A stretch of DNA of 64,000 nt from Methylorubrum suomiense (GTDB lineage Bacteria; Pseudomonadota; Alphaproteobacteria; Rhizobiales; Beijerinckiaceae). The position numbers and the translations under genes are program-made. The notes under the pieces are model-generated. The model was not told where the DNA came from and did not search any database. It worked only from the letters and a program-made list of their open reading frames with translations. Each line of letters opens with the position of its first letter. The stretch's first letter is position 1. The stretch lies in the NCBI RefSeq assembly GCF_022179765.1, contig NZ_BPRE01000007.1:124001-188000 (forward strand), in the 5' to 3' direction. Of the stretch, positions 1 to 11,337 are shown one piece after another.

Positions 1-2
1 TG

Positions 3-194
3 GGACTAAGGATCCTGGACATCGCCGTGTGCCGGATCATCAGGCGGAAGTTTCATGAGACACCGCCGCATCTGCCTATACCGGTGATCTTCCGGGAAGA
101 TTGGGCATGGTGGACTGATTTCGCACCCAATAAGAAGTTAAGATCTATGATGGATCCGGTGTCAGCTGAGGCTCGACTCGCTGCCTTAAACTAG
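3..194 (+). CDS. C-terminal end of an unidentified protein, cut by the window edge
   Basis: An open frame runs in from the left edge and stops at TAG 192-194, giving the last 63 residues of a protein. The fragment begins with a basic helical stretch and then has a Trp-rich segment (EDWAWWTDFAP) and a polar tail. I do not recognise the family. The next gene (FemAB-like) often lies in exopolysaccharide or cell-envelope clusters, so an envelope-related enzyme is possible, but this is only a guess. No start codon can be assigned because the gene begins outside the window. Confidence 0.4.
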   Translation, partial: GLRILDIAVCRIIRRKFHETPPHLPIPVIFREDWAWWTDFAPNKKLRSMMDPVSAEARLAALN

Positions 195-545
195 ACCTTC
201 CGAACCCCCACTTTCAGTCGAAGTCGGCAGTTTGGTGCGTTCCCGTTGAATATCCGATCATCACGCAATACGACGAGTCAGAGGTGGCCTTAATTTGGGT
301 TCGATTGCTGGGCTCGATGCACCGTGAACCTTTAGCACATCGACCAGTCCCATCGGATCGTCTTGCTGACTCGACGCACATAGATCGCTTCTCCCGACGC
401 ACGCGATGACAGCCCTTTCAGCGATGAAGCAGCTGCTGCCATCAAGATTGCGAACGTCACGATGTTAATGCCTTGCTGTCCGTGGCCATTTAAGAAGAAT
501 TGTTGAGGTGCAGTGCTGGCTGTAATCGAGGAACTCAGGGCTTGC
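195..545. other. Gene-free stretch
   Basis: About 350 bases between the end of the partial left-edge CDS and the stop codon of the FemAB-like gene. Short open frames here have no recognisable protein features. I see no strong terminator hairpin or tRNA. Base composition is slightly less GC-rich than the core genes, which fits an accessory region. Confidence 0.4.
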
Positions 546-1532
546 TCATCTTGACAGCAAAGTCCCGGCTACCGCCCTGACGGTGCGGGTGCGGCTGTAG
601 AGCCAGAGTGAGCTGCTTGGAACGACGTTGCGGGTCAGTCCGCGCTTGAAATCATAAACACCGCGATTGTTCGCCGGATCGATCCCGCCAAAATCAAATA
701 CTCGGCAGCCCTCCTCTGCCCCACGGCAGATGAAGCCCCATACTGCCAAGTAGGCGGCAGCGTTCACTTTGGCTCGCTCGGTCGAGGCGGTGAAAAAATC
801 CGTGAAGCGATTGCGGCTCACATGCGCGATGCGAACCAAGCACCGCTCGCCACCATCTCGGACTTCCAGCATAACGAGATGCGGATCGTTTGCTGCGAGG
901 TCGCGATAAGCGGAAGCGTCGAAGTTGTTCGAGAAGCCCTTCCGTAGCTTCAGAGCCTTATACATCTCCGCAAAAGCGTCGAAGGCGGCGAGCCGCTCGT
1001 TCACCGTATCGAGGAAGTGCAAGCTGAGCTCTGTGTTGCGCTGGGCCTTTCGCAAAGCCTTGCGCCATCGTTGTTCCATCTCAGCCTGCACCTTCTCGAG
1101 ACCGTGGGTGAGATCAACCTCGAGGGTATGGCGACCAGCCGCGGTGACAGGCGCGAAGCCGGCTGCCAGGAGACCGAGCACCGCGCCAGGGCTCTCCGCT
1201 CGTGCGGGATCGACGATCATGAGATCGAGCGGCCCGAGCGCAAGGTATGTGAGAAGCGCGCGCATGACGGCCTCGCCATGACGCTCACCCTTGTCGGTCA
1301 GGAGCGGTCCGCCCTGGACGTATATCTGCCGCGCCGGGCCGCGAGCGCGGACCTGCATCTGCGCTAAGCCAAGTAGATCGCCATTCTCGTCGGAAACGCC
1401 TAGGCGGGCGATGTCCGCGCCACATCGTGCCTTGTAGGTACCCCAGCCCGCAGCTGCGAAGATTGTGCCGCTTGCATGCGCCCACACCGCCGCGTCCCAG
1501 ACTGAAAGATCGTCTATCGGGATAACCTGCAA
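546..1532 (-). CDS. FemAB / GNAT-like acyl- or aminoacyl-transferase
   Basis: A 328-residue protein resembling the BioF2/FemAB-like GNAT superfamily: an N-terminal mixed alpha/beta half, then a second half with the basic segment EQRWRKALRKAQRN near residue 155 and a conserved-looking FDFGGIDPANNRGVYDFKRG near the end. The latter matches the FDFGG-(D/S)-x(7)-G-x-x-x-F-K signature of lipid II aminoacyltransferase-like and exopolysaccharide-linked GNAT proteins. Such enzymes are soluble and transfer an acyl or aminoacyl group onto an envelope precursor; the substrate here cannot be told. No neighbour in the window clarifies the pathway, because the right side is IS remnants and the left side is an unknown fragment. 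Confidence 0.7.
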   Translation of the reverse strand: MQVIPIDDLSVWDAAVWAHASGTIFAAAGWGTYKARCGADIARLGVSDENGDLLGLAQMQVRARGPARQIYVQGGPLLTDKGERHGEAVMRALLTYLALGPLDLMIVDPARAESPGAVLGLLAAGFAPVTAAGRHTLEVDLTHGLEKVQAEMEQRWRKALRKAQRNTELSLHFLDTVNERLAAFDAFAEMYKALKLRKGFSNNFDASAYRDLAANDPHLVMLEVRDGGERCLVRIAHVSRNRFTDFFTASTERAKVNAAAYLAVWGFICRGAEEGCRVFDFGGIDPANNRGVYDFKRGLTRNVVPSSSLWLYSRTRTVRAVAGTLLSR

Positions 1533-1946
1533 CGTCGCCTCGCGAATTCGCTCTCGTTATGAACGAAGCGAATTCGAAAGTAATCCTGCAAATCGGCACG
1601 TTTGTTTTCAACATCGAGTGCCAATCGCCGGTGTCCGGCTGCCTAAGAGATGCGAAATTGTGCCGACTCTCAGATAATAAAATTCAATTCGTTCTCTATT
1701 GTCCACAACGATGCGATCGCAATGCCTGCAGCCATCCGCGCCTCTGCGGTGGCCTTCCGTGCCGCTGGGTCGGATGCATGTGATGCGGTGGCATGCTCAA
1801 ACCTTATGAGCGTGCGCAGTAACTTGGATGACTGTCTTTCTTTTGCATGCCCTAACGGAAGGACAGCTCCGGCGCCGCGAGGAAGCCCTGCCGAAGAAGA
1901 GCGTCGCCGAGGCGCTCATCCGGTCCGAAGTTGTGAGCTACGAGGG
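1533..1946. other. Gene-free stretch between FemAB-like gene and IS remnant
   Basis: About 410 bases upstream of the FemAB-like gene start. It is more AT-rich than the core and should contain the promoter of that minus-strand gene. Several short open frames occur on both strands, but none has a credible ribosome-binding site or a recognisable protein sequence. Confidence 0.4.
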
Positions 1947-2873
1947 AGCTGACCCTGACCCACCAAACTGATCCGCGCTGAGCGCAAGTTTTTCGGGCAT
2001 TTGGAGTTGCCCCGGTTTGTATTCCACGGCCCATGCAAGTTATCGGGCTATGACAGCTTGTTCGACGAAGGCTCGAGGCGTCAATCAGCTCAAGGCCGTG
2101 TGAGGTCGATCTTCGTTGGAGTGGCACCTCCAGTCATCAATGCGCTCACGGCCATCTGTCAGCGACAGAAACCACGAGGCGTTCAAGCACTCCACTCGAA
2201 GACGGCCGTTGAACGCTTCGATACAGGCGTTGTCGGTCGGCTTGCCCGGTCGGGAGAAGTCGATCTCGACCCCGTTCAGGGAGGCCCATCGGTCGAGCAT
2301 GCGCCCGGCGAACTCCGGTCCAGTATCCACCCGCAGGCTCTTGGGCCAACCTCGCAGCCCGACCAAGGCGTCCAGAGCCTCGGTCGCCTGGAAGGTGCGG
2401 AAGTTGGCTCTCGGTATCAGTGAGAGCGCCTCTCGCGTGTGGCAATCGACCACCGTCAGGATCCGGAACGGACGCCCGTTGAACAGGCGGTCGGACATGA
2501 AGTCCATGGCCCAGACCTCGTTGGCTCCACCGATCGCCGGTCGTCCCTAGCTAGAGCGCCGGGCTCGCTTGCGCTTAGGCATCTTGGACCGGATCGAGAG
2601 CCCCTCGTCGCGGTAGATCCGGTCGGCGCGCTGATGGTTCACCTCCCAGCCCTCCCGTCGCAACAGGATGTGCCGCCGCCGGTAGCCGTAGCGCACCCGT
2701 GCGGCAGCCAATTCCGTCTGCCGCATGCGCAAACCCGCCTGAAGGTCCAAGCGCTTCCTGTCGCGCTGGGACGAACGGCCGAAGCCGGTAGCCAGACAGG
2801 CCCGACGCCCGCTAATTTCGTAGGCCCCCTGCAGCTGACCAACGACCTCACGGCGAGCGGCAGGCCTCACCAC
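1938..2873 (-). pseudogene. IS3-family transposase OrfB (integrase core), broken by in-frame stops
   Basis: The reading frame starts at ATG 2873 with the N-terminal HTH-21-like region (RVRYGYRRRHILLRREGW). It is stopped by TAG at about 2547-2549 and resumes in the same frame with the rve integrase core. There MDFMSDRL, the catalytic DTGPEFAG, and the RPGKPTDNACIEAFNGRLR block containing the DDE Glu are all visible. It is stopped again by TGA at 2085-2087, where relatives read on (HTAL-x-x-LTP), and by TAA at 2040-2042. The frame does not change across these stops, so point mutations rather than indels killed it. It overlaps orfA by 7 bases, consistent with the frameshifted OrfAB of the family. 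Confidence 0.8.
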
Positions 2874-3157
2874 TTTCGTTTGAGGACGTTCCGCAGCATG
2901 AAGCGGTCCGGCGTCAGATCGGCGACCAGCCGCTTCAGCTTGCTGTTCCCGTCCTCCAGTGGCTTGAGCCGTCGGATCTCCGGCACGCCCATGCCGACGA
3001 ACTGCTTCTTCCAGCGATCAAAGGTCGACTCGGATACGCCGATCGTCCGGCAGACCTCGTCCACCTTCGCGCCGTTCTCCGCTTGCCGCAGGGCAAAGGT
3101 GATCTGTTTGTTCATGAAGCGTTTGCGAGGCATGGCATCCCCCCTCCTTCAAGATAT
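1947..3157 (-). mobile_element. Degenerate IS3-family insertion sequence (orfA/orfB)
   Basis: An IS3-type element with an intact orfA and an overlapping but nonsense-ridden orfB, both on the minus strand. The orfB-side end is probably near TGACCCTGACCCACC at 1951-1965, but no matching inverted repeat can be found at the other end. That end is interrupted 24 bases upstream of orfA by the IS5-type element that starts at 3157. The boundaries are therefore approximate. With at least two in-frame stops in the integrase core, the element should not transpose on its own. Confidence 0.7.
2867..3133 (-). CDS. IS3-family transposase OrfA (HTH_8 protein)
   Basis: An 88-residue basic protein with the IS3 OrfA pattern: a helix-turn-helix around residues 12-50 (ALRQAENG, VDEVCRTIGVSESTFDRWKKQF) and a C-terminal leucine-rich segment (LEDGNSKLKRLVADLTPD). 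The family OrfA binds the element's terminal repeats and is fused to OrfB by ribosomal frameshifting. The purine-rich run just upstream of ATG 3133 is a good ribosome-binding site. The gene is intact, but its partner orfB is dead, and the sequence upstream is interrupted by another IS. Confidence 0.85.
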   Translation of the reverse strand: MPRKRFMNKQITFALRQAENGAKVDEVCRTIGVSESTFDRWKKQFVGMGVPEIRRLKPLEDGNSKLKRLVADLTPDRFMLRNVLKRKW

Positions 3158-3174
3158 AGAGCGCCTAACAGAAC
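3157..3174 (+). repeat. Left terminal inverted repeat of the IS5-type element
   Basis: TAGAGCGCCTAACAGAAC; it pairs with the repeat at 3989-4006 with one mismatch. Confidence 0.85.
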
Positions 3175-3954
3175 CGTCTGATCTGGTTGATGGTGATGAG
3201 GCTTGCGGCGAGGCTGGTGAAGGCCTCGTCGATGTCGGCGCGTCGCTCGTAGCGGATGGGCAGGCGGCGGAAACGATTGAACCAAGCGTGGGTGCCCTCA
3301 TCCTGAGCTTGTCGAAGGATCGACGACCCAGCGATGGCGGCCGAGCCTCTGGCTGCACTCGATGCCTTTGCGGGCGATGCGCGGCACGATCCCGCGCGCC
3401 CGACACTCCTGGCGGCGTGCTTTGGCATCGTAGGCCTTGTCGGCGTGCAGCTTGTCGGGTCGGTGTCGTGGGCGTCCGCGCCGGCCGTTGCGCAGGGGCG
3501 GGATGGCCTCGAGGGTCTGGGCCATCATCACGCTGTCGTGCCGGTTGGCCCCGCTCAGGCAGAAGCCGAGCGGCGTGCCGCGCGCGTCGGTGACGAGGTG
3601 GCGCTTGGTGCCCGGCTTGCCCCGATCCGTCGGGTTCGGGCCGGTGGCAGGCCGCCCTTTTTGGCCGGGACGGACGCGCTGTCCAGGCTCGCCCGGCTCC
3701 AGTCGATCTGCTCAGCTGCATGCAAGCGCTCCAGCAGCACCTGATGCAGCCGCGCCCAGACGCCGGCCTCCTGCCAGTCGCTCAGGCGGCGCCAACCACT
3801 CATCCCGCAGCCGCAGCCCATCTCGGCGGGCAGCATCTCCCAGGGCAGACCTGAGCGCAGCACGACAGGATCCCGGTCAGCGCCGCCCGGTTCTCGATCG
3901 GGCGCCGCCCGCCCTTCGGATGTGGCCGGGGCGGCGGCAGAAGCGGACGAGCCA
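3165..3954 (-). pseudogene. IS5/IS427-type DDE transposase, frameshifted
   Basis: Stitching three frames gives a standard IS427 transposase. It starts at ATG 3954 (MARPLLPPP, PKGGRRPIENRAALTGIL). Near 3870 one T is missing, after which the frame reads VLRSGLPWEMLPAEMGC and IDWSRASLDSASVPAKKGG (the first catalytic Asp region). Near 3650 one C is missing, after which it reads GPNPTDRGKPGTKRHLV, LSGANRHDSVMMAQTLE and LHADKAYDA (second Asp). At 3298-3319 a 22-bp repeat interrupts the frame just before the Glu codon; it then continues as THAWFNRFRRLPIRYERRAD and ends INQIRRFC. Three independent disruptions make it a pseudogene. Confidence 0.85.
3298..3319. repeat. 22-bp palindromic repeat inserted in the transposase gene
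   Basis: On the minus strand the sequence is TCCTTCGACAAGCTCAGGATGA. Removing exactly these 22 bases restores GTC-GTC-GAG-GGC-ACC-CAC, that is VVEGTHAW, the expected DDE-motif glutamate region. Closely related CCTTCGACAAGCTCAGG units are, to my knowledge, abundant interspersed repeats in many alphaproteobacterial genomes. This is the only copy I noticed in the window. Confidence 0.75.
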
Positions 3955-3988
3955 TCACAACCAACGCACGCCCAACCGTTCCGTGCCC

Positions 3989-4006
3989 GTTCTGTTAGAC
4001 GCTCTA
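3989..4006 (-). repeat. Right terminal inverted repeat of the IS5-type element
   Basis: The minus strand reads TAGAGCGTCTAACAGAAC, one mismatch from the repeat at 3157-3174. The flanking TA is the probable target duplication. Confidence 0.85.
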
Positions 4007-4128
4007 AGCTAACGGCAGGCACGTGCCCCGGGAGGCTCAGTGCAACAATGAGGGAAGCATTCTTGTGTAGTGAAAAGGGAGACGGGTGGTCCCTAATCTC
4101 CTGAGGCAGTCTAACATATTGATAATAT

Positions 4129-4204
4129 TGGTGGGCGGTGAGGGACTCGAACCCCCGACCCTCTCCGTGTAAAGGAGACGCTCTACCAACTGAGCTAACC
4201 GCCC
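4129..4204 (-). tRNA. tRNA-Val (anticodon TAC)
   Basis: A complete 76-nt cloverleaf on the minus strand. The acceptor stem GGGCGGT pairs with ACCGCCC. The D arm contains TAGCTCAGTTGGTAGAGC, the anticodon stem CTCC/GGAG encloses the loop TTTACAC with anticodon TAC, the T arm contains GGTTCGAGTCC, and CCA is encoded at the 3' end. The IS-rich left end of the window lies directly downstream of its 3' end, a usual position for integration of mobile DNA. Confidence 0.97.
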
Positions 4205-4285
4205 GCTCGCCTGCGCCGCAGGGTTACGAGAGCGGGGCTGGACACGCAAGGCTCAAGCTCGATTTCCTGCGATCTCCAGCACGAA

Positions 4286-4318
4286 AAAGGCCCCCGGCGC
4301 TGAGCGTCGGGGGCCTTT
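4286..4318 (-). terminator. Rho-independent terminator downstream of lon
   Basis: A strong GC hairpin (AAAGGCCCCCGGCGC, loop TGAG, partner arm with one mismatch) lies 26 bases beyond the lon stop. On the minus strand it is followed by TTTTTCG, so it should end lon transcription. Confidence 0.85.
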
Positions 4319-4343
4319 CGCAATCAGTCGGACTCGATCGAGT

Positions 4344-6764
<2,421 letters not shown>

Positions 6765-6982
6765 GGAGTTTCCCTTATCTGTTGACGCCGGGCATACGCT
6801 CCTCGAATCGAGCAAGCATCCTGCCAGGTGCCGACCGGGCCGCGAAGGGTCGGAGGCGAATGATACGTCTGCGGCTGGTAGCGCAGCTCGCACCTTGTAG
6901 AGGGGTGAAAGCGTGCCGGCTGCGATGGACCTGAGTTGGTCCTTCGTCGGCGCGGTTTCAAGCGCGACACCCCGGAACGAGA

Positions 6983-7012
6983 GAGGGCCGCCGGCATGGC
7001 CGGGCGGCCCTC
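6983..7012 (-). terminator. Hairpin downstream of clpX
   Basis: Arms GAGGGCCGCC and GGGCGGCCCTC form a GC-rich hairpin 13 bases past the clpX stop. The following minus-strand sequence has no clear T run, so it may be a Rho-assisted or weak terminator between clpX and lon. Confidence 0.6.
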
Positions 7013-7024
7013 ACTTCATACCCG

Positions 7025-8296
7025 TCAGGCGCTGACGCTTGCCGGGGCGTCCTTGTTGCGGTCGCCGTGAATGAAGAGTGGCCTCGACTTTCCGTCGACC
7101 ACCTCCGGGCCGATGACCACCTGCTCCACCGAGTCGAGACCGGGCAGATCGTACATCGTATCGAGGAGGATGGTTTCCAGGATCGATCGCAGACCGCGGG
7201 CGCCCGTCTTGCGCTCGATCGCCTTGCGGGCCACGAGGCTCAGCGCCTCGTCCTGGAAGGTCAGCTCGACATTCTCCATCTCGAACAGCCGCTGGTACTG
7301 CTTCACCAGCGCGTTCTTCGGCTCCTGCAGGATCTTCTTGAGGGCTTCCTCATCGAGATCCTCGAGGGTCGCCAGGACCGGGAGACGGCCGACGAATTCG
7401 GGGATGAGGCCGAATTTCAGCAGATCCTCCGGCTCGACCGAGCGGAAGATCTCGCCGGTGCGGCGGTCATCGGGGGCCTGGACGCTGGCGCCGAAGCCGA
7501 TCGAGGTGCCCTTGCCACGCTGAGAGATGATCCGCTCCAGCCCCGCGAAGGCGCCGCCGCAGATGAACAGAATGTTCGTGGTATCGACCTGCAGGAATTC
7601 CTGCTGCGGGTGCTTGCGGCCACCCTGCGGCGGCACGGAGGCGACGGTGCCCTCCATGATCTTCAGGAGCGCCTGCTGGACGCCCTCGCCCGACACGTCG
7701 CGGGTGATCGACGGATTGTCCGACTTGCGGGAGATCTTGTCGATCTCGTCGATGTAGACGATGCCGCGCTGCGCCCGCTCGACATTGTAGTCGGAGGCCT
7801 GGAGTAGCTTGAGGATGATGTTCTCGACGTCCTCGCCGACGTAACCGGCTTCCGTGAGGGTGGTCGCGTCCGCCATCGTGAAGGGAACGTCGAGGATGCG
7901 GGCGAGCGTCTGCGCGAGCAGCGTCTTGCCCGAGCCGGTCGGCCCGATCAGCATGATGTTGGACTTGGCGAGCTCCACGTCGTTGTGCTTCGTCGCGTGG
8001 GCAAGCCGCTTGTAGTGGTTGTGCACCGCCACCGAGAGGACCTTCTTCGCGAAGTCCTGGCCGATGACGTAATCGTCGAGGACCCGCCGAATCTCCTTCG
8101 GGGTCGGCACGCCGTCGCGGCTCTTCACCAGCGAGGACTTCGATTCCTCGCGGATGATGTCCATGCACAGCTCGACGCACTCGTCGCAGATGAACACCGT
8201 CGGGCCCGCGATCAGCTTGCGGACCTCGTGCTGGCTCTTGCCGCAGAACGAGCAGTACAGCGTGCTCTTCGAGTCGTTGCCGCCTGTCTTGCTCAT
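7025..8296 (-). CDS. clpX: ATP-dependent Clp protease ATP-binding subunit ClpX
   Basis: A 423-residue AAA+ unfoldase that delivers tagged substrates to ClpP. The N-terminal zinc-binding domain has Cys15/Cys18 and Cys37/Cys40 (CSFC, CDEC). The AAA+ module has Walker A GPTGSGKT at residues 118-125, Walker [11 protein letters not shown] and the pore-loop region, followed by the C-terminal small domain. The IGF-type ClpP-docking loop is seen as SIGFGAS. In alphaproteobacteria ClpXP clears cell-cycle regulators such as CtrA. It follows clpP at 260 bases on the same strand, so a separate promoter is possible. Confidence 0.98.
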   Translation of the reverse strand: MSKTGGNDSKSTLYCSFCGKSQHEVRKLIAGPTVFICDECVELCMDIIREESKSSLVKSRDGVPTPKEIRRVLDDYVIGQDFAKKVLSVAVHNHYKRLAHATKHNDVELAKSNIMLIGPTGSGKTLLAQTLARILDVPFTMADATTLTEAGYVGEDVENIILKLLQASDYNVERAQRGIVYIDEIDKISRKSDNPSITRDVSGEGVQQALLKIMEGTVASVPPQGGRKHPQQEFLQVDTTNILFICGGAFAGLERIISQRGKGTSIGFGASVQAPDDRRTGEIFRSVEPEDLLKFGLIPEFVGRLPVLATLEDLDEEALKKILQEPKNALVKQYQRLFEMENVELTFQDEALSLVARKAIERKTGARGLRSILETILLDTMYDLPGLDSVEQVVIGPEVVDGKSRPLFIHGDRNKDAPASVSA

Positions 8297-8557
8297 GTCG
8301 GTCTCCGGTTCGCGGGCGCAGCCCCAGCCAGCAGGGCACGCGCTTCGTCATAGGATGTAAGCGCATCCGCCTAAAGAAACAGTCACACCGCGCGGATGCG
8401 TCGGGAGTGAGGCGCTCGAATCCCGATGCAACCATGCTGCCGTCTCGGGATCAACCAGTCCCGGGGGTCGGCGAAGCGCCGAAAGGCCGCATGGCTAACG
8501 GGCGTGCCCGGAACGCCTCACCCGAGGCGCCCCGGATCACGGGCCGAACCGTCCGCG

Positions 8558-9184
8558 TCAGGCGGCGGCGGGCTCCGGGCGCTTGTGGAGGATGTCGTCG
8601 ATGAGGCCGAACTCCTTGGCCGCGTCGGCGGTCATGAAGTTGTCGCGCTCCAGCGCCTGGTGGATGGTCTCGTACTCGCGACCCGTATGCTTCACGTAGA
8701 TCTCGTTCAGGCGCTTCTTGAGCGCCTCGATCTCGCGCGCGTGGATCAGGATATCGGTCGCCTGCCCCTGGAAGCCGCCGGAGGGCTGGTGGACCATGAT
8801 CCGGGCATTCGGCAGGGCGAAGCGGTGGCCGGCTTCACCGGCGGCCAGCAGCAGGGAGCCCATCGAGGCGGCCTGGCCGACGCACAGCGTCGTCACCGGG
8901 CAGCGGATGAACTGCATGGTGTCGTAGATCGACAGGCCCGAGGTCACGACGCCGCCGGGCGAGTTGATGTAGAAGGAGATTTCCTTCTTCGGGTTCTCGG
9001 CTTCCAGGAACAGGAGCTGGGCGACGATGAGCGAGGCGCCCTGGTCCTCGACCGGTCCGGTCAGGAAGATGATCCGCTCGCGCAGCAGCCGGGAATAGAT
9101 GTCGAAGGCGCGCTCGCCGCGGCTCGACTGCTCGACCACCATCGGGACGAGCGAATTATGAAAATATGCGACCGGATCTCTCAT
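8558..9184 (-). CDS. clpP: ATP-dependent Clp protease proteolytic subunit ClpP
   Basis: A 208-residue serine protease that forms the tetradecameric barrel of ClpXP/ClpAP. The catalytic triad is Ser107 in GQAASMGS, His132 in IMVHQPSGG and the Asp about 181 in [13 protein letters not shown]. The oxyanion segment [13 protein letters not shown] is present. I use ATG 9184 ([15 protein letters not shown]) because it gives the standard propeptide-containing length; an in-frame ATG 66 bases upstream would add an unusual leader. It lies between tig and clpX, matching the classic operon order. Confidence 0.97.
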   Translation of the reverse strand: MRDPVAYFHNSLVPMVVEQSSRGERAFDIYSRLLRERIIFLTGPVEDQGASLIVAQLLFLEAENPKKEISFYINSPGGVVTSGLSIYDTMQFIRCPVTTLCVGQAASMGSLLLAAGEAGHRFALPNARIMVHQPSGGFQGQATDILIHAREIEALKKRLNEIYVKHTGREYETIHQALERDNFMTADAAKEFGLIDDILHKRPEPAAA

Positions 9185-9362
9185 GACAGCCCTCGGCTCC
9201 GGAATCCGGCCTCGGACGAATCGTCCGGGGCCGGTGGTTACAGCGAACACGGCGCGCCTTAACGCCGTCTGATCCTCAGTGCTTCGCGAGGCGCCCGCGT
9301 GGCAGGCGCCCCGTGAAGATCACGTTACGATCGTCGCCCGCCGCGGAGCCGCTAGGCGTCGA

Positions 9363-10796
9363 TCAGCCGGCAGCCGTCTCGGCGGCCGCCTCGTTCTTCG
9401 TCACATCCTTGGGCTCGTCAGCCTTCGACGCGCCCTCGGCGTCGGCCTCGTCGTCCTCGGCGAAGAGCGTCTCCTTCGAGACCGGCTCTTCGACGACCTG
9501 GACCTGACCGAGGACGTGGTCGACGACCTTTTCCTCGAACAGCGGCGCGCGAAGCTCGGCGAGCGCCTGGGGATTGTTGCGGTAGAAGTCGTAGACCTGC
9601 TTCTCCTGACCCGGGAACTGCCGGATCCGAGCGAAGAGGGCCTGGTTGACCTCGTCATCCGAGATCTTGATATCGGCGGTCTCGCCGACTTGCGCAAGCA
9701 CCAGGCCGAGGCGCACGCGACGCTCGGCGATCTTGCGGTACTCGCTCTGCGCCTTCTCCTCGGAGGTGCCCTCCTCCTCGAAGGTCTTGCCGCGATTCTT
9801 TAGATCCTGCTCGACCTGGGCCCACACCGCGGCGAACTCCTGGTGAACGAGGCTTGGGGGCAGCTCGAAGGCGTACTTGCCGTCGAGGGCGTCGAGCAGC
9901 TCCTTCTTGAGCTTGCGGCGGGACTGCGCCTCGTAGTCGGAGCCGATCGCCTTGGAGACGGCCTCCTTGAGCTTCTCCAGGTCGTCCATGCCGAAGCGCT
10001 TGGCGAGCTCGTCGTCGATCTTGGCTTCACCCGGCGCCTTGACCGCCTTGACGGTCACGTCGAACTCGGCGTCCTTTCCGGCGAGCTGCTCGGCCTGGTA
10101 GCCTTCGGGGAAGGCGGTCTTCACGAGGCGGGTGTCACCGACCTTGGTGCCGACGAGCTGGTCCTCGAAGCCGGGGATGAACGTGTTGGAGCCGAGTTCC
10201 AGCGGTACGTCCTCGCCCTTGCCGCCCTCGAACTCCACGCCGTCGATGCGGCCGACGAAATCGATCACGACCTGATCGCCGGACTGCGCTTCGGCGCCCT
10301 CGTCGCGATCCTCGAAGGAGCGGCCATCCTTGGCCATGCGCTCCAGCGCCTCGGTGATCTCCTCATCGGAGGGCTTCACCACGAGCTTCTTGATGGAGAC
10401 GTCGGAAAGGTCCGCGAGCTCGAAGCTCGGCAGCACCTCGAGCTTCACCTTGAAGGCGAGGTCGCCCTTGGCATCGAGCGCGCGCTCGATGATGTTCTGC
10501 TCCTCGTCCTTCGGGAACTCGATCTGCGGCTCGAGAGCCAGCTTGAGGCCCTTGTCGGCGACGATCTGCTGGTTGGCCTCGTTGACGGCGTTCTGCAGCA
10601 CGTCGGCCATCACCGACTTGCCGTACACCTTGCGCAGGTGCGCGACCGGCACCTTGCCGGGGCGGAAGCCCTTGATCTGAACCTTGCCCTTGATGTTCGA
10701 GAGCTCGGTGTTGAGGCGATCCTCAAGCTCGGTGGCGGGGAGGAGTACCTGAAACTCGCGCTTCAGCCCCTCGGAGGTCGTCTCGGTCACCTGCAT
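9363..10796 (-). CDS. tig: Trigger factor (ribosome-associated chaperone and peptidyl-prolyl isomerase)
   Basis: A 477-residue chaperone that binds nascent chains at the ribosome exit. The N-terminal ribosome-binding domain has the signature loop GFRPGKVP near residue 46. A central FKBP-type PPIase domain follows ([20 protein letters not shown], about residues 155-240), then a long helical C-terminal substrate cradle, ending in an acidic tail ([14 protein letters not shown]). ATG 10796 ([15 protein letters not shown]) matches family starts; the frame continues upstream through the neighbouring tRNA only because that strand lacks stops. It heads the tig-clpP-clpX-lon series. Confidence 0.96.
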   Translation of the reverse strand: MQVTETTSEGLKREFQVLLPATELEDRLNTELSNIKGKVQIKGFRPGKVPVAHLRKVYGKSVMADVLQNAVNEANQQIVADKGLKLALEPQIEFPKDEEQNIIERALDAKGDLAFKVKLEVLPSFELADLSDVSIKKLVVKPSDEEITEALERMAKDGRSFEDRDEGAEAQSGDQVVIDFVGRIDGVEFEGGKGEDVPLELGSNTFIPGFEDQLVGTKVGDTRLVKTAFPEGYQAEQLAGKDAEFDVTVKAVKAPGEAKIDDELAKRFGMDDLEKLKEAVSKAIGSDYEAQSRRKLKKELLDALDGKYAFELPPSLVHQEFAAVWAQVEQDLKNRGKTFEEEGTSEEKAQSEYRKIAERRVRLGLVLAQVGETADIKISDDEVNQALFARIRQFPGQEKQVYDFYRNNPQALAELRAPLFEEKVVDHVLGQVQVVEEPVSKETLFAEDDEADAEGASKADEPKDVTKNEAAAETAAG

Positions 10797-10933
10797 CGTC
10801 GTTCGTCCGCTTTTTTTAAAAACCGCAATCTCGTCCTCGATGCCGCGGCGCCGTGGGAAACCCTGGCGGGAGCCCAAACAGCGCAAGGCCCGGCAGGAAC
10901 CGGTCCGGTCCCGATGCCGGCCCGATGCGGACT

Positions 10934-11018
10934 TGGTGCGGGCGGAGGGGCTCGAACCCCCACGTCTTGCGACACTGGAACCTAAATCCAGCGCGTCTAC
11001 CAGTTCCGCCACGCCCGC
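10934..11018 (-). tRNA. tRNA-Leu (anticodon TAG)
   Basis: An 85-nt class II tRNA on the minus strand with encoded CCA. The acceptor stem GCGGGCG pairs with CGCCCGC. The D arm contains GTGGCGGAACTGGTAGACGC. The anticodon stem CTGGA/TCCAG encloses TTTAGGT (anticodon TAG). There is a variable arm (TGTCGCAAGACGT), and the T loop contains GGTTCGAGCCC. Confidence 0.97.
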
Positions 11019-11337
11019 GAGCGCTTGAGCGACATGGCCCTGTCCGGGCCTTCGAAGCGCGCGTCTATAGCACGCGCGTTCGGGGCCGCAGCAAAAATTT
11101 GTTCGGGGTCGACCTCAAACGCCGTCAACCGCGCCTGCGGCTTTGGCGCCGCACACCACGAGACGCTGTGTCCTCGTCGAGCCCAGCCGGGGAGCGCTCT
11201 TTGCGTCCAGGCGTACGACCCCGTTTCTATCCGCGCCGATGATCGCTCGCGCCGCTTTTATCCTGAGGGACGATTGGCGCCCGCTGAAGGGCGCAGCTAC
11301 AACGCGGGCCACTGCCCCACCAGCCGCACGAGCCCCC

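Larger units (their letters stand above)
3157..4006 (-). mobile_element. IS5-family (IS427-like) insertion sequence, decayed
   Basis: About 850 bp bounded by an 18-bp near-perfect inverted repeat, TAGAGCG(C/T)CTAACAGAAC, at 3157-3174 and (inverted) 3989-4006. The outermost TA on both sides fits the short TA-type target duplication of the IS427 group. The single transposase gene on the minus strand carries at least two single-base frameshifts and a 22-bp insertion. It landed 24 bases in front of the start of the IS3-type orfA and so lies nested in, or directly abutting, that element. Confidence 0.85.

Noticed and set aside
1017..1367. Open frames opposite the FemAB-like gene
   Set aside because: They are antisense to a well-supported CDS, have no ribosome site and no recognisable sequence; high GC leaves antisense frames open.
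1947..4050. Matching terminal inverted repeats of the IS3-type element
   Set aside because: TGACCCTGACCCACC at 1951 and TGAGCCTCCCGGGG on the minus strand near 4040 share only about 7 of 10 bases, not enough to define the second end.
9843..10985. A 380-codon open frame antisense to tig
   Set aside because: Same artefact of antisense reading; no family resemblance and it runs into the tRNA-Leu gene.
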